A stretch of DNA of 32,139 nt. Origin: Synergistota bacterium. GTDB taxonomy: Bacteria > Synergistota > Synergistia > Synergistales > Aminobacteriaceae. The notes beneath the pieces were generated by a model that was not told the origin of the DNA, did not search any database, and saw only the letters and a program-made list of their open reading frames with translations. The stretch spans positions 1 to 32,139 of the forward strand of contig JAKJGK010000013.1 of the NCBI GenBank assembly GCA_022704435.1, in the 5' to 3' direction. A program made the translations under genes and the position numbers. Of the stretch, positions 6,139 through 14,172 are shown one piece after another. The first letter of the stretch is position 1, and every line of letters begins with the position of its first letter.

Positions 6139-7160
6139 GCTCTAGGGGCGCAGACCGGGGCCTCTATCTCGTCGCAGAAATTGCAGTGGAGGACGGACTC
6201 CAGGCTGGCCTTGGGCGTGTTCTTCATAACCGTCATGAGTTTCGTGATTATCGCCTCCCTGGTCATGTCCTTCCCGGAGATTACGCCAAGCTCGAGGGTC
6301 CTCCTCCCGACCTCGTACACGCTCAGGTCCACCCCGCCGTAGACGCACTGGGTGGTGATCACGACCGGTATGTCCTGTTCCCTGAACATCGCTATCGGCG
6401 GGAGGAGGTTCTCGCCGAGGTACGGGACCCCGCCCAGGCCGAGCGCCTCCAGCACGATGGCCTTCGGCTCCGCGTCGGCCAGGTGAAAGAGGTAGCGCGA
6501 ACGGAATCCGGGAAACAGGGTGACGAGGAAGATCGATGTCTCCAGCTCCATGGACGACACGTCGACCGGGTAGTTCTCCTGCAGTCGCGGGGTGTGCTCC
6601 AGGAAGACCTCTCCATTCTTTCTGCATCCGAGGTGCGGGTAGTTGATGCTTGAGAAGGCCGTGGTCTCGTGGCTTAGGATCTTCTGCGAGCGCGGCCCGT
6701 GGATGAGCCGGTTGTGAAAGGCGATCGAAACCCCCCGGAGGCCCCTGTCGTGCAGCCCGGAAAGGAACGAGAACGCGCACAGGATGTTGTCCTCGGCGTC
6801 GGACCCGGGGACGCCGATGGGCTCCATCGATCCGGTCAGTACGACCGGTTTCGCGAAACCAGGCAGCAGGAAGGAGAGGGCCGAGGCCGAGTAGGCCATG
6901 GTGTCGGTCCCGTGCAGGACCAGGAAGCCATCGTAGTTTGTCTCCTCCGCCCTCAGACAGGCGGCGATCATCTTCCAGTCCTCCGGGGACATATTCGAGC
7001 TGTCCTTGGAAAAAAGATCCAAAACCGTAATATCCCCGAACATCTCCACCCCGTCGGCGAAGGACAGCAACTCCTCTCCGGGCAGGGAGGGTGTCAGCCC
7101 GTTTGATCCCGCCCTCGACGCGATGGTGCCGCCAGTTGAAACTACCAGGAACGAAGCCAT
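6135..7160 (-). CDS. ansA: L-asparaginase, type I (cytoplasmic)
   Basis: 341 residues, without signal peptide. It hydrolyses asparagine to aspartate and ammonia. The active-site triads are visible: T12 in TGGTIAS, DSSN at 53-56 for substrate binding, T85-D86 in HGTDTMAYSASAL, and K160 in HGPRSQK. These correspond to the Thr/Tyr/Thr-Asp-Lys set of AnsA-type enzymes. AAGGAG precedes the ATG. It is the last gene of a minus-strand unit after an MFS transporter and a deacetylase, in an organism that seems to use amino acids. The C-terminal ~25 residues include two Cys (HCNFCDE) that I do not recognise from the family core. The stop overlaps that of the facing gene. Confidence 0.93.
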   Translation of the reverse strand: MASFLVVSTGGTIASRAGSNGLTPSLPGEELLSFADGVEMFGDITVLDLFSKDSSNMSPEDWKMIAACLRAEETNYDGFLVLHGTDTMAYSASALSFLLPGFAKPVVLTGSMEPIGVPGSDAEDNILCAFSFLSGLHDRGLRGVSIAFHNRLIHGPRSQKILSHETTAFSSINYPHLGCRKNGEVFLEHTPRLQENYPVDVSSMELETSIFLVTLFPGFRSRYLFHLADAEPKAIVLEALGLGGVPYLGENLLPPIAMFREQDIPVVITTQCVYGGVDLSVYEVGRRTLELGVISGKDMTREAIITKLMTVMKNTPKASLESVLHCNFCDEIEAPVCAPRA

Positions 7161-7210
7161 TCATCTCATCTCCTTATGGCATGGTCCTCAACGCCGCCCC
7201 GGCGTCGCGA

Positions 7211-7948
7211 CTACAGCGCGTGCGAGCCACACTCTACGGAAGGCGGTTCGTTGGCCGTATACTCGGAGAGCATCTCGTCAAGGGTTACGAACTCGAAGCC
7301 CTTCTTTCTGAGGGCATCCACTATAACGGGCAGGGCTTCGATGGTCGAGGTGACGCCCGAGTGAAAGAGCAGTATGGAGCCCGGCGCCGACTTGGAGATG
7401 ATCCTCTCGGCGAGCTTCTTCGTGGATACGCCTGTGTAGTCCCTGCTGTTGATATCCCACAGGACCGTGCGAAGCCCGGCCTTCTCCACCAGCGAGAGGA
7501 CCTCCTTCGTAAAATTACCCCCGGGAGGGCGAAAGAAGCGCACGCGGACCGGTATGTTTCTCTCTATCGATTCGCAGCAACGGTGGAGATCGTCGAGAAA
7601 CTCCTGCTGGGACAGTGCGGACGAGTTCCTGTGTTCGTAGGAGTGATTGGCCACGGTGTGTCCGCGGGCGTAAATCTCCCTGGTGATCTCGGGGTTTCTT
7701 TCCACCATCTTTCCGACCAGGAAGAAGCTGGCCCTTACGTCGAGTGAGTCGAGCATGTCCAGCAATTCGGTGGTCAGCCCCTGATGTGGCCCGTCGTCGA
7801 AGGTTATCGCGATCGTGCGGACGAGCCTGTCTCCGGAGGAGACTGCGGACCTGCCCTCGCCCGCGCGACACGGAACGGACGACAGGAGCAGCGCCAAAAG
7901 AAGCATGGTTAATCTTTGGGACGACAGTCTCATGACGGATTTATCCAT
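7211..7948 (-). CDS. exported polysaccharide deacetylase (NodB homology domain, CE4)
   Basis: 245 residues with an N-terminal signal peptide (MRLSSQRLTMLLLALLLSSVPC). The NodB motifs are intact: motif 1 TFDDGPH with D51-D52, motif 2 H102xxxH106 (NHSYEH) completing the metal site, motif 3 R140PPGG, motif 4 around W164-D165, and motif 5 LLFHSG with H196. A metal-dependent hydrolysis of N-acetyl groups on peptidoglycan or an exopolysaccharide is expected, outside the cytoplasm. Either ATG at 7948 or the one five codons later may be used. The first overlaps the end of the MFS gene by 8 bp, indicating translational coupling. The substrate cannot be told from sequence. Confidence 0.93.
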   Translation of the reverse strand: MDKSVMRLSSQRLTMLLLALLLSSVPCRAGEGRSAVSSGDRLVRTIAITFDDGPHQGLTTELLDMLDSLDVRASFFLVGKMVERNPEITREIYARGHTVANHSYEHRNSSALSQQEFLDDLHRCCESIERNIPVRVRFFRPPGGNFTKEVLSLVEKAGLRTVLWDINSRDYTGVSTKKLAERIISKSAPGSILLFHSGVTSTIEALPVIVDALRKKGFEFVTLDEMLSEYTANEPPSVECGSHAL

Positions 7949-9173
7949 CTACCTTTCGGAGGAGAAGAATACCCAGGATAAAAGTGTAGGACAGGATGGC
8001 GATCGCTGCGGAACTTGACTCCGTGACCTGGGTCACCATGCCGAATATCGCAGGTCCGAGGATTCCCGAGAACTTGCTCGAGATATCGTAGAAGCCGAAG
8101 AACTCCGCAGTCCGGCCGGGAGGGATCATCGACGCGAAGAAGCTTCTGCTGATGGCCTGGGTGCCCCCTTGCACCATGCCCACGGCCACCGCCAGGGCCC
8201 AGAAGTGCCATGGCCTGCTGATAAAAATCCCCGCGATGATCAGCCCCAGGTAGAAGTATAAACCGGCGAGTATCGCCCGCTTCGAGCCGATGCGGGACGC
8301 CATCGAGCCAAAGGCGATGGAGAACGGGATGCCGACGAACTGGGTCAGCAGAAGCGCTCCCACAAGATGATATATCGAGATGCCGAGCTGCGAGCCGTAT
8401 ATCGCGGCCATGCGGATGACGGTGCCGATTCCGTCGTTGTAGAACCAGAAGGCGACCAGGAAGAGGAACAGGTTTTTATACGACCTGATTTCGCGGAACG
8501 TCCTCTTTAATCTTCCAATGCTGTCTCTTATAGCATCCGCGCCCCCGCCGCCGGTGCCAGCGCCTGGCTCGTCCACGTAGACCATGATCGGTATCGTAAA
8601 TACGGCCCACCACACGGCGGCGGACAGAAACGACATCCTTGCCCCGATGGTGCCCGGGAGCGCCAGTATGAAGAGAAAATTGACGGCCAGCAACACACCT
8701 CCCCCGAGGTAGCCAAGGGCGTACCCCTGCGAGGAGATCATGTCTATCCTGTCCGGGGGGGCCAGGTGGGGCAGCAGGGCATCGTAGAAGACAATGGAGA
8801 TCGTGAATCCGATGGTTCCCCCCGCCAGCAGGAGCAGCGCCGGGAACCAGTCGCCGGGCCCGATGAGCGCCATGCATCCCGTGGAGACGACGCCGATCGC
8901 CGTGAAGACCGCGAGGAGTCGTTTTTTCATCCCCTGGCCGTCGGCCAGAGCCCCCAGGAACGGGGAGAAGAAGGCGCTCAGGAACAGCGAGGCGGATGCA
9001 GAGTAGGCCCAGTAGGCCGTGGATATGTTCGACGCAAGTCCCGATGATGCCACCTCGCGATAGTACACGGGGTACACGGCCGCCATGATGGTCGTGGCGA
9101 AGGCGGAGTTGCCGACGTCGTACGCGCACCATGACAGCACGTTTTTCTCCAGTCTGCGGAAATATGACAGCAT
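7941..9173 (-). CDS. MFS transporter of the UMF1/Atg22-like family
   Basis: 410 residues with about 12 predicted membrane segments. The N-terminus WCAYDVGNSAFATTIMAAVYPVYY and the central FWFYNDGIGTVIRMAAIYG are characteristic of the UMF1 (Atg22-like) branch of the major facilitator superfamily, as is the C-terminal QGGTQAISRSFFASMIPPGRTAEFFGFYDI. Substrates of bacterial members are mostly unknown; fungal Atg22 exports amino acids from vacuoles. AAGGAGCACTGA precedes the ATG. It opens the minus-strand run that continues with the deacetylase and asparaginase. Amino-acid transport would fit the asparaginase nearby, but that is inference. Confidence 0.92.
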   Translation of the reverse strand: MLSYFRRLEKNVLSWCAYDVGNSAFATTIMAAVYPVYYREVASSGLASNISTAYWAYSASASLFLSAFFSPFLGALADGQGMKKRLLAVFTAIGVVSTGCMALIGPGDWFPALLLLAGGTIGFTISIVFYDALLPHLAPPDRIDMISSQGYALGYLGGGVLLAVNFLFILALPGTIGARMSFLSAAVWWAVFTIPIMVYVDEPGAGTGGGGADAIRDSIGRLKRTFREIRSYKNLFLFLVAFWFYNDGIGTVIRMAAIYGSQLGISIYHLVGALLLTQFVGIPFSIAFGSMASRIGSKRAILAGLYFYLGLIIAGIFISRPWHFWALAVAVGMVQGGTQAISRSFFASMIPPGRTAEFFGFYDISSKFSGILGPAIFGMVTQVTESSSAAIAILSYTFILGILLLRKVDG

Positions 9174-9219
9174 TCAGTGCTCCTTGTCGGCCGGGTATAT
9201 GGTTCCTTGGCGCAATAGT

Positions 9220-9228
9220 ATCATACCA
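9220..9228 (-). promoter_or_regulatory. extended -10 promoter for the MFS-deacetylase-asparaginase unit
   Basis: On the minus strand TGGTATGAT forms an extended -10 element about 45 bases upstream of the MFS start. No convincing -35 is seen. Confidence 0.5.
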
Positions 9229-9279
9229 CGCTTCCCCGTGGTGCGAGCCTCTGACGGGGCGATAAGTGGCTGCGTGAAG

Positions 9280-9288
9280 TGTTATAAT
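9280..9288 (+). promoter_or_regulatory. extended -10 promoter upstream of dCMP deaminase
   Basis: TGTTATAAT (TGn plus a perfect TATAAT) lies 28 bases upstream of the ATG at 9316 and has no recognisable -35 at 16-18 bp. It is divergent from the promoter at 9220-9228. Confidence 0.6.
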
Positions 9289-9315
9289 CGAAAGCACGAG
9301 TTCGGGAGGATTGGC

Positions 9316-9840
9316 ATGGTATATTCAAGGCCTGATTGGGACGTCTATTTCATGATGATGGCCGGAGTGGCGGCCACCAGGAGTACCTGTCTGCGGCGCA
9401 GGGTCGGTGCCGTGATAGTGCGGGGCAGGCAGGTGGTGAGCACAGGGTACAACGGGTCCCCCAGGGGGCTCCCGCACTGCGCCGAGGTGGGTTGTCTGCG
9501 CGAGATCCTGTCCATCCCCTCCGGGGAGCGGCACGAGATGTGCAGGGGGTCGCACGCGGAGATGAACGCGATCTCGCAGGCGGCCGCCACGGGGGTGAGC
9601 ACGGAGGGCGGGCAAATATACTGCACCCACGAGCCCTGCTCCTACTGCACGAAGGCAATAATAAACGCCGGCATCGTCCGGCTGGTCTTTCTCCACCCCT
9701 ACCCGGACGAACTCGCCAGGGAGATGCGTTCACAGGCGTCCCTGTCGGTGTCGAGCGTCACCGTGGACCTGTTGGCCACGGCCGGGGCGCTGCTGGAGAG
9801 CATTATCCTGCCGGATGCACAATCAAGGAGGGGAAATTGA
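9316..9840 (+). CDS. deoxycytidylate (dCMP) deaminase
   Basis: 174 residues from ATG 9316, five bases after GGGAGGA; the frame is open far upstream, but that part lies in the facing MFS gene. It deaminates dCMP to dUMP for thymidylate synthesis. The catalytic zinc motif is H80-A-E82 with PC108xxC111. A second metal site of the dCMP deaminase type is suggested by H54, C60 and C76 around the GLPHCAEVGC and HEMCRG segments. The N-terminal YFMMMAGVAATRSTCLRRRVGAVIV and the YNGSPRG motif are typical of the family. The HD-domain gene starts three bases past its stop. Confidence 0.95.
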   Translation: MVYSRPDWDVYFMMMAGVAATRSTCLRRRVGAVIVRGRQVVSTGYNGSPRGLPHCAEVGCLREILSIPSGERHEMCRGSHAEMNAISQAAATGVSTEGGQIYCTHEPCSYCTKAIINAGIVRLVFLHPYPDELAREMRSQASLSVSSVTVDLLATAGALLESIILPDAQSRRGN

Positions 9841-9842
9841 AT

Positions 9843-10427
9843 ATGGATTACACGCGCGAGCGCGCTTTCGAGCTCCTGAGGAAGCACAACAAGGACGAAG
9901 GGCATATCAAGCACGCCATCGCCGTCGAGGCGACCATGAGATACTTCGCCGACCGGATGGGCGGCGACGTCGAGAAGTGGGGAATGGCGGGCCTGCTGCA
10001 CGACATTGACTGGGAAAAGATGCAGTCGACGCCTGAACGGCACACCCTGGAGGGTGCCAGGTGGCTCGCCGAGGACGGGTGGCCTGACGATATAGTCAGG
10101 GCGGTGCTCGCCCACGGCTGGGGCATGTGCTCGGACACGAAGCCCGAGAGCGACATGGAGAAGGTCCTGTACACCATCGACGAGCTGACAGGGCTGGTGA
10201 TAACTGCGGCACTCGTCCGACCCAGCCGCTCGGTCCAGGACCTCGAGGTGAAGTCAGTCAAGAAGAAATGGAAGGACAAGGCGTTCGCGAGGGGCGTCGA
10301 CAGGGATCTCATCGTCAAGGGAGCGGAGATGATACCCATGCCGCTCGACGAGGTCATTGAATGGGTCATACAGGCCCTGAGGCTCGTTGAACCGGAGCTT
10401 GGCCTGGGAGAGTCGGCGGGGGCCTGA
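9843..10427 (+). CDS. HD-domain (HDIG-type) hydrolase-like protein
   Basis: 194 residues from ATG 9843, which follows AAGGAGGGGA and the upstream TGA with two bases between. An HD metal-binding pattern is complete: H24, H53-D54 (LLHDIDW), H67 and H91 (LAHGWG), as in the small HDIG proteins usually annotated as putative hydrolases. Such domains generally cleave phosphate esters of nucleotides. The C-terminal half has a conserved IDELTGLVITAALVRPS segment followed by KSVKKKWKDKAFARGVDR, known from this subfamily. Coupling to dCMP deaminase hints at nucleotide metabolism, but no substrate is established. Confidence 0.88.
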   Translation: MDYTRERAFELLRKHNKDEGHIKHAIAVEATMRYFADRMGGDVEKWGMAGLLHDIDWEKMQSTPERHTLEGARWLAEDGWPDDIVRAVLAHGWGMCSDTKPESDMEKVLYTIDELTGLVITAALVRPSRSVQDLEVKSVKKKWKDKAFARGVDRDLIVKGAEMIPMPLDEVIEWVIQALRLVEPELGLGESAGA

Positions 10428-10483
10428 ACATAATAATTCGCCGTGCCTGAACCTTCCAGCGCACGGTATGAGAGGTGGGCTTC

Positions 10484-11119
10484 ATGGCAATCAGGGTCTT
10501 ATTGGCGGATGATCATCCACTGACGAGGGCGGGCATCTCCGCCTTTCTCTCCCAGGAGAGCTCTGTCGAGCTCGTTGGCGAGGCCGAGGACGGAATAGCG
10601 GCTTGGAAGATGATCTCCGAGATAAAGCCGGACGTCGCCCTTTTGGACATCAGGATGCCGGGGGAGGACGGCGTGTCGGTCGCACGCAGGGTTAAGGAGT
10701 CGGGGCTCCCGGTCGCGGTGATCATGCTGACGTCCTACGACGCCCAGCAGTATGTCCTGGCCTCCCTGAGGGCAGGTGCCAGGGGTTTTATCCTCAAGAC
10801 AGCCACGCCCGAGGAGATCGCAAGGGCCATAGGGACGGTGTCGAAGGGCGGCTTTTACCTCGACTCCGAGGTGGCTTCGGCCATGGGCAGCGGGGATTTC
10901 TCCCCCGAGCCGCTCTCCGCCAGGGAGAGGGAGGTCCTCGTGCTGGCCGCAAAGGGCCTCTCCAGCAAAGAAGTGGCGGCCAGGCTGTTCATAAGCGAGA
11001 GGACGGTTCAGACCCACCTGGCGTCCATATACGACAAGCTGGGTGCCAAGAACAAGACCGAGTCGCTGCTACTGGCGTTAAAGTACGGGGTCGTGATGCT
11101 GGAGGAGCTGCTTGAATGA
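10484..11119 (+). CDS. LuxR/NarL-family response regulator
   Basis: 211 residues from ATG 10484, eight bases after AGAGG; a GTG nine bases upstream overlaps the ribosome binding site. The receiver domain (1-~120) has D9-D10, phospho-acceptor D55 in LLDIRMPG, a Thr in IMLTSYD, and the invariant Lys in FILKTAT. The LuxR-type helix-turn-helix (~145-205) shows LSAREREVLVLAAKGLSSKEVA and ISERTVQTHLASIYDKLGAKNKTE. It is a DNA-binding transcription regulator activated by the kinase encoded next; the two genes overlap by 4 bp (ATGA). Targets are unknown; the downstream overlapping genes are obvious candidates. Confidence 0.95.
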   Translation: MAIRVLLADDHPLTRAGISAFLSQESSVELVGEAEDGIAAWKMISEIKPDVALLDIRMPGEDGVSVARRVKESGLPVAVIMLTSYDAQQYVLASLRAGARGFILKTATPEEIARAIGTVSKGGFYLDSEVASAMGSGDFSPEPLSAREREVLVLAAKGLSSKEVAARLFISERTVQTHLASIYDKLGAKNKTESLLLALKYGVVMLEELLE

Positions 11120-12549
11120 GAAGGCGCCTCCTTCTCTTCATAGTGTTCGCCCTGATGCTGCCGTCATTCGCCGTGCTGCTGGTGTCGGGGCTGGGTATCC
11201 TCCAGCACGAGTGGGCTATACGGTACGTAGCGCGGTCGTATGTCCAGGAGATGGCTGAGAACACCGCATCCAGGGTACTCGCCAACGAGCCCCTCGGCTG
11301 GGGGCTCGAGATGAACATGATGGGAATACGCGGCCTCAGGCTGTTTTCGTGGGGGCCGTCCGTGCCCGGCTGGATAGCGGTACTTCACGCGGACGGGCAG
11401 TTGCTCTTCGCCTCGCCGGGGGCCGACATCGCAGCCGTGTGGCGGCCTAACATACCGATAGGGCAGGCGGTGGAGATAAAGGACAAGGACGGAGATCTGT
11501 ACACTCTGGCGGTCTACCCGGTACGGGGCGGAGAGAAGTACGTCATAGCCGCGGTAGCCTGGGAGCAGCTCCTGGGGCCCTTGGCGAAGGGGAGCAGACT
11601 GTGGTCCGTGCTTGGATTGATAATGGGCATCTGTATCCTCCTCGCCCTGCTGGCGCTGTGGAGATGGCTAGTGAGCCCGCTCAGGAGGCTCGTCGCGGAG
11701 CTGGAGGAGCTCAACTGGGGTCGGGATCTGCCCATTCCGTCCGACACCAGGGCCGTCGCGGAGATCGACAGTCTTCGAGCCGTGCTGTACAAACTCGCCA
11801 GGGCCGCGCTGGAGCGCGCGGTTCTTCGCAACCGATACGTTAACGACATAGTCCGAGTGCAGGAGCGGGAGAAATCCAGGATTGCGCGGGAGCTGCACGA
11901 CGGCCCCCTGCAGAACATCACCGCGATGATTCAGCAGGTGCGCCTGTCCAGGATGACTCGGGACGAGAAATTGATCGGAGAACGCCTGCTGCTTGCGGAG
12001 GAGACAGCCCAGGTCGCGGTGCGGGAGTTGAGGGAGATGTGCGACGAACTCTCTCCCCCATGGATCGATCTCGGCCTGAAGGAGGCCATTACCGAGCAGA
12101 GCGAGCGTCTCGCAAGGCATTACAACATCGATATTTCAGTCGAGGTGGACGACTCGGTGGAGATTGAGCAGGAGAGACTTCTCCCCCTGTCGCGTATCCT
12201 CCAGGAGGCCGTCTCCAACGCGGTTCGCCACGGCAAGGCCGCCTTCATGACTGTAAGCATCGTCAAGGAGGGAGAGAATGCGGTCTTCGAGATAACGGAC
12301 GACGGCTGCGGGTTCAGTTTCGACCTGAACTACGAGAGATTGAGGGTCGAGGGACACAGGGGGCTGGCCAACATGCAGGAGCGAATGGCCATCGTCGGCG
12401 GCAGGATGGAGGTTTTCTCAGGCAGAGAGGGAGGAACTACGGTTCGATGCACTATTCCCCTGGCTTCGATGAGGGACGGCGAGGGGCACGGGGTGCCGTG
12501 CGCCGCGGAAGGAGGAGGAATCCCGGCAGGGAGAGCTTATGAGACTTAA
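11116..12549 (+). CDS. membrane sensor histidine kinase (HisKA_3 / NarX-DegS type)
   Basis: 477 residues. Two membrane helices (~5-29 and ~163-186) enclose a ~130-residue extracytoplasmic sensor of unknown ligand. A HAMP-like linker (~187-240) leads into the HisKA_3 dimerisation helix with phospho-acceptor H261 (RELHDGPLQN). The ATPase domain has N-box N368 (ILQEAVSNAVRHG), G1 box DDGCGF (395-400) and HRGLANMQERM. It phosphorylates the regulator encoded just upstream. The last ~25 residues, after the ATPase core, are Gly-rich and overlap the next gene by 11 bp, linking production of kinase and metallo-beta-lactamase protein. Confidence 0.95.
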   Translation: MRRRLLLFIVFALMLPSFAVLLVSGLGILQHEWAIRYVARSYVQEMAENTASRVLANEPLGWGLEMNMMGIRGLRLFSWGPSVPGWIAVLHADGQLLFASPGADIAAVWRPNIPIGQAVEIKDKDGDLYTLAVYPVRGGEKYVIAAVAWEQLLGPLAKGSRLWSVLGLIMGICILLALLALWRWLVSPLRRLVAELEELNWGRDLPIPSDTRAVAEIDSLRAVLYKLARAALERAVLRNRYVNDIVRVQEREKSRIARELHDGPLQNITAMIQQVRLSRMTRDEKLIGERLLLAEETAQVAVRELREMCDELSPPWIDLGLKEAITEQSERLARHYNIDISVEVDDSVEIEQERLLPLSRILQEAVSNAVRHGKAAFMTVSIVKEGENAVFEITDDGCGFSFDLNYERLRVEGHRGLANMQERMAIVGGRMEVFSGREGGTTVRCTIPLASMRDGEGHGVPCAAEGGGIPAGRAYET

Positions 12550-14143
12550 GGTACTGGGAGCTGCTGGTGAAGTCACAGGATCAAGCTACCTTCTGGAGTG
12601 CGGTGGCAGCCGCGTCATAGTCGATTGTGGCATGTTTCAGGGCAGGGACGACGAGAAGAAGAACCGCGAGCCGTTTTTATTCTCCGCCGCTTCGATTGAC
12701 GCGGTGCTTCTGACGCACGCTCACCTGGACCACTCCGGCAGAATTCCCCTGCTTGTGAAGGAGGGCTTCAAGGGCAAGGTTATGACCACTCTCCCGACAG
12801 TGGAGCTGGTCAGGGTGCTTTGGCACGATTCGGCCAACCTGATGAAAGAGGAGGCCGAATGGAAGACCAAGAAGAACTCCAGAAAGGGGCTTGCCCCGGT
12901 GGCGCCGCTGTACTCCGTGGACGACGTCGACTCCGCCGCAAAGTCCCTGACGGCGGTGGGCTACGATGAAAAGACCGGCGTGGCGCCCGGGGTGTCCGTG
13001 CGCTTCAGGGACGCCGGGCACATACTAGGCAGCGCGATCCTCGAGGTGTGGTTGGAGGAGGACGACAAGCAGGTCAAGATTGTATTCAGCGGCGACCTCG
13101 GACCGCAGAATACGGTCATGGAGAGGACCCCGGCCATCATCTCGTCCGCCGACTACGTCGTCATTGAATCCACCTACGGCGATCGTCTGCACAAGAACAC
13201 AGGGGAGAGCCGCGCGGAGTTTCACGACGTGATCACCAGCGCCCTGAAGGACAAGGCGAAGGTCTTCATCCCCAGCTTCGTCGTCGATCGCGCCCAGAGG
13301 ATCCTGTACGAGCTGGCCCTCTTGAAGGACGAGGGTGCGATGTCGTCCGGCGTACCGATTTTTTTCGATTCTCCCATGGGGGTCAAGGCAACGGAGATAT
13401 ACAGAAAACACATGAACCTCCTGTCCTCGGAGATGCAGCAGTATTTAAGCCAGGGGAAGGACCCGTTCGCGCCGGAGAGGCTGAAATACGTGTCGAGCGT
13501 CGAGGAGTCTCAGGCGATAAACTCGCTGAAGCATGGCGTGATAGTGGCCGGCAGCGGCATGGCCAACGGCGGGCGTATCGTTCACCACCTGAAACACGGC
13601 ATCTGGAACCCCAAGAATCACGTGGTGTTCGTCGGTTACCAGGCGCACGGGACGCTCGGCCGCAGGATCGTGGAGGGGGAGAAGAACCTGAGAATCGCCG
13701 GAGAGGACGTGACCGTGAAGGCGCAGGTGCATACGATAAACGGCTTCTCGGCGCATGCGGACAAGAACGACCTCCTAGCGTGGGCGGACAACTTCGCGAC
13801 TTCCCCCCTGTTCATCATAACTCACGGCGAGCCTGCGTCGTCGCTTGCGCTGTCCGAGGCCCTGAAGGATGCGGGCAGGACGAGCGCGATACCCTTCGCG
13901 GGGCAGGAGATAGAGCTGGAGCCCAACGGCTCGGCGAGCGTCCACAGGATGACTCCTCAGCCGATCGTCCTTGTAAAGGAGGAGGTCTCGGGTATCCTGA
14001 CGGACATCCAGTCGCTCGCTCTGAAACTGGAGAACAACTCCGTCTCTTCCGGTCTGGACAGCCTGGTCCCGTTGCTCAAGTCCAGCAAGATCCTCCTTGA
14101 GACAGCATACGACAGGATGACCGGCAGTCGGCCCACGGACTAG
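12539..14143 (+). CDS. beta-CASP metallo-beta-lactamase fold protein (RNA exonuclease/CPSF-like)
   Basis: 534 residues. MBL motifs: H60AH62LD64H65, H161 (DAGHILGSA) and D186 (FSGDLG). The beta-CASP insert begins at motif A E210STYGDR; SFVVDRAQRILYEL, GSGMANGGRIVHHL, GFSAHAD and HGEP motifs follow. Family members are zinc-dependent RNases related to CPSF-73 and archaeal aCPSF, acting in RNA processing or decay. A C-terminal extension of ~70 residues (VKEEVSGILTDIQSLALKLENN...) is helical and not part of the nuclease core. The ATG lies inside the end of the histidine kinase gene, so translation is coupled. Whether a two-component system controls this nuclease is unknown. Confidence 0.93.
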   Translation: MRLKVLGAAGEVTGSSYLLECGGSRVIVDCGMFQGRDDEKKNREPFLFSAASIDAVLLTHAHLDHSGRIPLLVKEGFKGKVMTTLPTVELVRVLWHDSANLMKEEAEWKTKKNSRKGLAPVAPLYSVDDVDSAAKSLTAVGYDEKTGVAPGVSVRFRDAGHILGSAILEVWLEEDDKQVKIVFSGDLGPQNTVMERTPAIISSADYVVIESTYGDRLHKNTGESRAEFHDVITSALKDKAKVFIPSFVVDRAQRILYELALLKDEGAMSSGVPIFFDSPMGVKATEIYRKHMNLLSSEMQQYLSQGKDPFAPERLKYVSSVEESQAINSLKHGVIVAGSGMANGGRIVHHLKHGIWNPKNHVVFVGYQAHGTLGRRIVEGEKNLRIAGEDVTVKAQVHTINGFSAHADKNDLLAWADNFATSPLFIITHGEPASSLALSEALKDAGRTSAIPFAGQEIELEPNGSASVHRMTPQPIVLVKEEVSGILTDIQSLALKLENNSVSSGLDSLVPLLKSSKILLETAYDRMTGSRPTD

Positions 14144-14172
14144 GGCGAACCAGGGCCGCAGGGAGGTGCTTA

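Noticed and set aside
9085-9315. N-terminal extension of dCMP deaminase
   Set aside because: The extension lies inside the opposing MFS gene and intergenic promoter; the ATG at 9316 has a proper ribosome binding site and matches the family N-terminus.
10440-10467. CCGTGC/GCACGG hairpin ahead of the response regulator
   Set aside because: Six base pairs with a 14-base loop is close to chance level and no U-tract or operator context supports it.
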